Part shown: positions 61,590-64,000 of the stretch, piece after piece
Layout of the letters: the number at the start of each line of letters is the position of its first letter
Numbering within the stretch: position 1 is the first letter of the stretch
From: Leptasterias polaris
Taxonomy: Eukaryota; Echinodermata; Asteroidea; Forcipulatida; Asteriidae
Reading direction: 5' to 3'
DNA: 64,000 nt
NCBI GenBank assembly: GCA_037783415.1
Contig: JAZGTN010000009.1
Location: 12,586,001 to 12,650,000 of the forward strand
Notes under the pieces: model-generated
Seen by the model: only the letters and a program-made list of their open reading frames with translations
The model's database searches: none
What the model was told of the DNA's origin: nothing
Made by a program: the position numbers and the translations under genes

Positions 61590-62456
61590 CTATTCGCATC
61601 TGTGGTGGCCATTTGTTAGTTCGCCTGTTAAGGCCGAGGCTGGTAGATGTTTGTATGGTTGACTTGGAGGACCATACATGTACATTGACCCAAGTGGCTG
61701 AGTGGGAGTAGGCTCATTTGTTGTTGCTGATATTAAGTTTATGGCCTCAACAAGCCACTGAGCAATAGTTGTTGCAGAAACGACATGGTATGGCCCAACT
61801 GTTGTAATATAAAGCTGTGTTGTATCACCACACAACCCTTCTGTCCGATCAATGTAGAACTTAAGAATGCGGACATGGCAGCAAATAAAGGGATGAGGAT
61901 TCGGCCGATTCAAAAGGAGACTTTGCCAGTTGTAGAAGGTCACCGCAAAGGTTCCAGGAAGGGGCGAGGTTTTTAGTGGGGAAACCATGCTTGTCTTGGC
62001 CAAAGAGGGGCAACCAAAATTATCTTGCAACTCTCTTGATTGATCTTTTGTAAAACTCGAGGCAGCAGGGAAATTGGGCGAAAGGCATATCCCAATAGGC
62101 CTGACCAGCTGAGGCTCAGGGAGTCTGTTGCCCAAGCTAGAGGATGAGTATGCCGGGTGCAAAAAGGTTGGAAGTTGGTGGTTGAGATGGGACGCAAAGA
62201 GGTCTATGTGAGGTGTGTCCAAAATATTAAAAACTTTTCGGACGTTGGGGCGGTGAAGGGACCACTCTGTGAGCACTGCTCGACCAGGGGGAGTGCTTGT
62301 ATGGAGATCTGAAAGAGAATGCAACGGTTGAGGAGTTTCCATATATGGATGCAAAGGGAAGGTGGGTGGATACCCCCTTGGCGATTTATGTAGGAAACTT
62401 ACTGTGGAATTGTCTGTCTTTATTAGGACTGTACGGTTTATGACTCTACTTGTCAT
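61590..62456 (-). pseudogene. RNase H and recombinase fragment (DIRS-type)
   Basis: A 288-codon minus frame. Residues 10-28 (VLIKTDNSTVSFLHKSPRG) hold an RNase H Asp in the TDN motif. Residues about 66-100 (EWSLHRPNVRKVF, then HIDLFASHLNHQLPTF) are the conserved DIRS segment after RNase H. The C-terminal third (LCGDTTQLYITTVGPYHVV, then TTIAQWLVEAI) fits the central part of a DIRS-type recombinase. The usual connection between these parts is missing, so it is a deletion fusion. The frame remains open by chance or because the deletion was in phase. Confidence 0.6.
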
Positions 62457-62662
62457 TTGTTGAAGAGCCTTTGAACTGCAAGAAGTTCTAGCAAGTTGAC
62501 GTGAAGTAGCTTTTCTGTGAATGACCCAGCCACCGAAAGATCGTCGAGGAAAGGGTACGAAGGACCTACGAATCTGTTGTGATTGAAGTCCATCTTTGAG
62601 AAAAGTCTAGCAACCGCCCCCCTACCGGTCGTGGAGCAGGTGGAACATGAAGTATATGGCAT
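62457..62662 (-). pseudogene. RNase H N-terminal fragment (DIRS-type)
   Basis: FLDDLSVAGSFTEKLLHVNL followed by LELLAVQRLFNK matches the RNase H start, with the Asp in DDLS and Glu in LELLAV where the catalytic acids normally lie. It ends at a stop immediately before the next fragment, so a stop or frameshift separates the two. Confidence 0.6.
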
Positions 62663-62927
62663 GTGGAATCATTGTCTCTTGGGTCCTCTAGGCCACTGTG
62701 TCTGAAGAAGTGGGTTGAACTAGAGGGCGTTCTGTTGGCTGCAGAGGGTTGACAAAGGTAACTGGGTTTGGCAGTTGGGAGAACGAAGGTTGCCTTTGGA
62801 CGACAAAAATTGGAAAGGTAGGAATAACTAAAAGACCCTTGGCTGCTTTTCCTGCCTTTGTTGGTAGTGCGAGAGGACAACAGTGGAGAAGATTTACTTC
62901 AGGGTCGATATAGATTAATCTTTTCAT
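62566..62927 (-). pseudogene. Gag C-terminus and RT leader fragment (DIRS-type)
   Basis: Two overlapping frames together read from a basic Gag-like tail (TNKGRKSSQGSF) to PRPVGGRLLDFSQRWTSITT. That resembles the conserved lead-in to the reverse transcriptase of DIRS elements (VGGRL, then F, W, I, TD). The expected RT palm motifs do not follow. The sequence jumps to RNase H, which marks the internal deletion. Confidence 0.5.
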
Positions 62928-63422
62928 CAGTCTTCATGAGCATGACTTCGTCAAATTTATTGGCGAAAATGTCACTCCCCAGAGCGTAAATGGCGGTCTA
63001 GCTTTTCAAAAGATCTTTCTTGCGTTTATCTGGAGAGATGTTTTTCCAAGATGGTTTATCAGATCAAAGCTTATCTGTAACCGTTGATGAGATTGTTGGA
63101 CCGTGAACAATCTATCAGTATTATTGGTATTGGTTATGAAGAGAGCAGGATTTACGAGCAGGAATTCTCAGATGCTTTTTCTTTTGAAAGATTGAGAAAG
63201 CCTCTTCAAAATTCTCGGAGCAGAAGCTGTCTACGGGAATTGTAAATTTTGGTGGAGGGGTATAGGCTTGGCGGAATCCCTGTGAAATGACTTGCGGGAT
63301 GCCTCTTTTGGTGAAGGAGGAGGAAACTGTAAGATACTACTTACTTTAGGACTATCTTCCATCTGTAGAACATAGAAGTGCTCTCAGGCTCCATCAAATC
63401 AAGATCTGACCCAACCAAGCTC

Positions 63423-63452
63423 GGGGGATTAATATCCGGGGGATTAATATCC
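63423..63452. repeat. 15-bp perfect tandem duplication
   Basis: GGGGGATTAATATCC occurs twice in succession. Because 15 is a multiple of three, the minus-strand frame is preserved and reads DINPPDINPP. Confidence 0.9.
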
Positions 63453-63521
63453 AGGAGATTGGGGATCGTTGGCCAGCAACGCATGATGAAGTCTGATAGG
63501 CGAGCCAAAACGGGAACATCT

Positions 63522-63559
63522 AGAGCAGTGGAACTTAGAGCGGTGGAACTTAGAGCGGT
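63522..63559. repeat. 15-bp tandem duplication, about 2.5 copies
   Basis: AGAGCAGTGGAACTT then AGAGCGGTGGAACTT then AGAGCGGT. Also in phase with the minus frame (STALSSTALSSTAL). Confidence 0.85.
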
Positions 63560-63839
63560 CCACGTTGTCACCTTGGAAGTGTTGCCGAGGAAAATTCTAG
63601 CGTCGCGTTAGTGGGCGAACACCGGAGCAAGAAAAACTTCAGATATCCGGTGGCCATTCCTGAGGATAGTAACTGGTGAAATGTCCGCTGGGAGGCAAAA
63701 AGCTGGTGTAAAGACCCATGGAAGACCGGTGAAGGCTTGGTTGTCCCGACGAGGCGGGAATCGGAAGATCATGTTTGTGGCTGGAGGTAAGCCCATTTTT
63801 CGAAGCACCACTGTTAACCATTGTCACGTTCACTTGGAT

Positions 63840-63857
63840 GGGGGGGGGGGGGGGGGG
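63840..63857. repeat. homopolymer of 18 G
   Basis: An uninterrupted G18 run. On the minus strand it encodes a short polyproline within the Gag-like remnant. Its length is prone to sequencing error, which could affect the local frame. Confidence 0.9.
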
Positions 63858-64000
63858 CGATGAAAACATTGTTTGGTTAGAAGTAGAGGTTGTATCTTGA
63901 AGAGTCTTGGATGAATCCTGGAGATTTTCACTCTTGGTTGGTGTCGTACGCGCCAGATTATCCTGCCATGCCGTGAAAACTTTTCACTCTGTAGCAGACC

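Larger units (their letters stand above)
61118..63969 (-). mobile_element. DIRS-type retrotransposon remnant, heavily deleted
   Basis: On the minus strand, pieces of a DIRS-order element appear in canonical order. Gag-like proline-rich sequence lies at about 63.9-62.9 kb. Next come the leader into RT (RPVGGRLLDFSQRWTSITTD, about 62600), RNase H (FLDDLSVAGSF, then VLIKTDNSTVSFLH and PHIDLFASHLNHQLPTF) and recombinase C-terminal pieces. The RT core is missing, joined out between about 62580 and 62560, and most of the recombinase is also gone. Several frameshifts separate the pieces. Both borders are uncertain, and the right border may lie outside the window. It is clearly a different family from the Ngaro-like copy. 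Confidence 0.7.
62928..63969 (-). pseudogene. probable Gag region remnant with proline-rich frames
   Basis: Short minus-strand frames (63341-63571, 63608-63869) are rich in Pro/Ser and broken by shifts, including LARLSDFIMRCWPTIPNLLD and SLHRSSMGLYTSFLPPSGHF. Position upstream of the RT leader suggests Gag, but I recognise no diagnostic motif. Assignment is by context. Confidence 0.35.

Overview
The window reads as nuclear DNA of a metazoan, most likely an echinoderm. There are no operons or bacterial gene spacing. The dispersed repeats resemble families I associate with echinoderm genomes: a tRNA-headed SINE, a fold-back repeat whose arms end in AATTGGGCCCTG, and TTAA-flanked short elements beginning AAAGG. 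A Ngaro/DIRS-type tyrosine-recombinase retrotransposon is also present. The species assignment rests on family memory, not on a search. I see no conventional multi-exon protein-coding gene.

Layout. 1-4.1 kb is non-coding DNA with two TTAA-type MITE-like elements, two fold-back elements and a head-to-head pair of tRNA-derived SINEs. 4.14-4.45 kb is a 33-bp minisatellite that runs straight into the dominant object, a satellite of about 41.9 kb (4450-46328) with a 356/357-bp unit in about 117 head-to-tail copies. Its far edge decays and abuts a 70-bp minisatellite (46.33-47.45 kb). 47.99-50.6 kb has splice sites and a poly(A) signal that fit a four-exon, probably non-coding plus-strand transcript. 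50.9-53.7 kb holds a 180-bp inverted duplication around a degenerate 28-30-bp minisatellite, then AT-rich DNA.

53778-58799 is a nearly complete minus-strand Ngaro-like retrotransposon with split direct repeats (A1...B1A2...B2), a zinc-knuckle ORF1, an RT/RNase H ORF2 and a tyrosine recombinase. The two A repeats look identical, yet ORF2 has one frameshift and the recombinase ORF has one nonsense codon. 58.8-61.1 kb contains two diverged copies of a roughly 300-bp segment. 61.1-64 kb is a badly deleted DIRS-type element, also on the minus strand.

The satellite is the most unusual feature. One subfamily is exactly 357 bp (119 codons) and keeps a frame open through successive units, up to 558 codons. 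The commoner 356-bp subfamily breaks that frame. No methionine codon occurs in the long frame, so it is not a standard free-standing gene. The array also shows nested higher-order repeats (about 1070, 2133, 2487, 3206 and 3622 bp), a recurrent indel site, splice-site-like variants and one inverted fragment in an otherwise single-orientation array.
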